Origin: Lineus longissimus
Taxonomy: Eukaryota > Nemertea > Pilidiophora > Heteronemertea > Lineidae
Length of the DNA: 64,000 bases
Direction: 5' to 3'
NCBI RefSeq assembly: GCF_910592395.1
Contig: NC_088317.1
Location: 16,058,001 to 16,122,000, forward strand
Positions 21,578 to 64,000 of the stretch are shown here, piece by piece. A program made the position numbers and the translations under genes. Numbering within the stretch: position 1 is the stretch's first letter; each line of letters starts with the position of its first letter. The notes beneath the pieces are model-generated. The model saw nothing but the letters and a program-made list of their open reading frames with translations. It was not told the DNA's origin and did not search any database.

Positions 21578-22419
21578 CTGTCCGTCAAGAAATGCTGTGT
21601 TGAGTGACGATGCATCCTCCTCCTTATCCTTGGGGAAAATGTTTCTCAATTTCACCACGGTAAATCCACAATTCACCAAACTTCCATCATCAGTGTATTT
21701 TCAAAGAAAAAAATCAAGCAAAACATAGTTTTGTGTACAAAATAACTTATTTGACATCGCTTGAAATTTACAAAATGTATTTGATTGGAATGTTTAGAGC
21801 GGTGTAAACATATAATCTGTGTACATAGCTAATTATCAACAACGACTAAATTTTATAAATGATTTCAACAATGCTGTGAAGACAACTCACAAAGTGTATG
21901 TAATCCGAAAAATTTTCAAGCCTTTTCTTTTTTTCATTGCCCAAAACTTTTCAGAGTTTCATAATAATTTTACTGAATTTCACTCTTTCCAATTTTTTTC
22001 AAATTGCAAATCACTCTTATTTGAATACTCTGCCGAAACTATAGTTCCCGTAAAAATTTGTCCTTTACAATGTTCAGTTCAGTTTACATGGTAATATTCT
22101 TTCCTTGTACAAAAAACTGGCGGCCAGTGACGCACAACTCAACGCACAACTTGCGTGTACATTGTGCGTAACTGATGCAAACCACGAAGGATGTCAATTG
22201 TGACTTGGACTGTACTCTAAACTAAGTCTGAAATGGTACTGGCAACACTACATGTATTAAGAAACATCCTTGTTTCCCTGCGTGCCCAAACAATGAATAA
22301 ATAGATAAATAATTTCAACAAATAAAACCTTTGAAGAAAACAAAAGACATTTCACTATTTACAATATCACAATATCTTTGACTCATAATTTTGCAAATAC
22401 TAGAATGAGGTAACTGACT
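21578..22419. other. AT-rich spacer downstream of the channel gene
   Basis: No gene or repeat recognised. It lies beyond the likely 3' end of the minus-strand channel gene. Confidence 0.45.
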
Positions 22420-22425
22420 TTTTAT
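22420..22425 (-). promoter_or_regulatory. Candidate poly(A) signal of the channel gene
   Basis: AATAAA on the minus strand, about 160 nt past the channel stop codon at 22587-22589. It would give a short 3' UTR. Confidence 0.5.
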
Positions 22426-22586
22426 TGATGAGATCTGCAACTTCTTCAAATCAGTCACTGGCAACTAACAAAATACTATGAGTTTACAGCTTTTACAGGA
22501 AGGAATTACAAGGTCTTAGAGTGATTCAGATAGATTTAGACATCAAATTCCGACAGATCCATTCAAGGTAAAATCTCAGCACAATG

Positions 22587-64000
<41,414 letters not shown>

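Overview
This is animal genomic DNA, most likely from an invertebrate bilaterian. The genes are split into small exons with GT-AG introns. The proteins are animal signalling families: a receptor guanylate cyclase, a Toll-like LRR/TIR receptor and an IP3-receptor-type calcium channel. Introns and intergenic DNA are full of short inverted-repeat elements (MITEs), SINE-like repeats, LINE tails and tandem arrays. I cannot place the species from sequence alone.

Layout. (1) 95-10043, plus strand: the last 12 coding exons of a membrane guanylate cyclase (kinase-homology domain, coiled-coil linker, class III cyclase domain, unusual long basic tail). All splice phases agree and give 830 residues. (2) 12204-15686, plus: a predicted three-exon gene for a small secreted cysteine-rich protein. 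(3) 16207-18021, plus: one large exon encoding signal peptide, leucine-rich repeats, LRRCT, transmembrane segment and a divergent TIR domain. Its initiator ATG must lie in an unseen upstream exon. (4) 18022-22586: repeat-filled spacer. (5) 22587-64000, minus: 38 phase-consistent exons (about 2,017 residues plus stop) of an IP3-receptor/ryanodine-receptor superfamily channel. Its N-terminal third, including the expected ligand-binding core, lies beyond the right edge.

Main points of interest. The channel gene keeps the family's S5, S6, Cys2-His2 linker and C-terminal coiled coil, but the GGGVGD/GGGIGD selectivity filter is replaced without any gap by GIYSEE. At the right edge an 85-nt exon of the same gene is present three times at an exact 125-bp period, each copy with splice sites. 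Because 85 is not a multiple of three, only one copy can be used per transcript, so this is a candidate mutually exclusive exon cluster. In three further places (5609-6895, 37433-37722, 51125-51990) a tandem array starts exactly on an exon-intron junction and copies the splice site with a piece of coding sequence. Together these suggest a recurrent local process that duplicates splice junctions in two unrelated genes. Assembly error or collapse has to be excluded.

The cyclase and the IP3R-like channel are both second-messenger components and the LRR/TIR protein looks like an immune receptor. I see no evidence that the neighbours form a functional cluster; their proximity is probably incidental.
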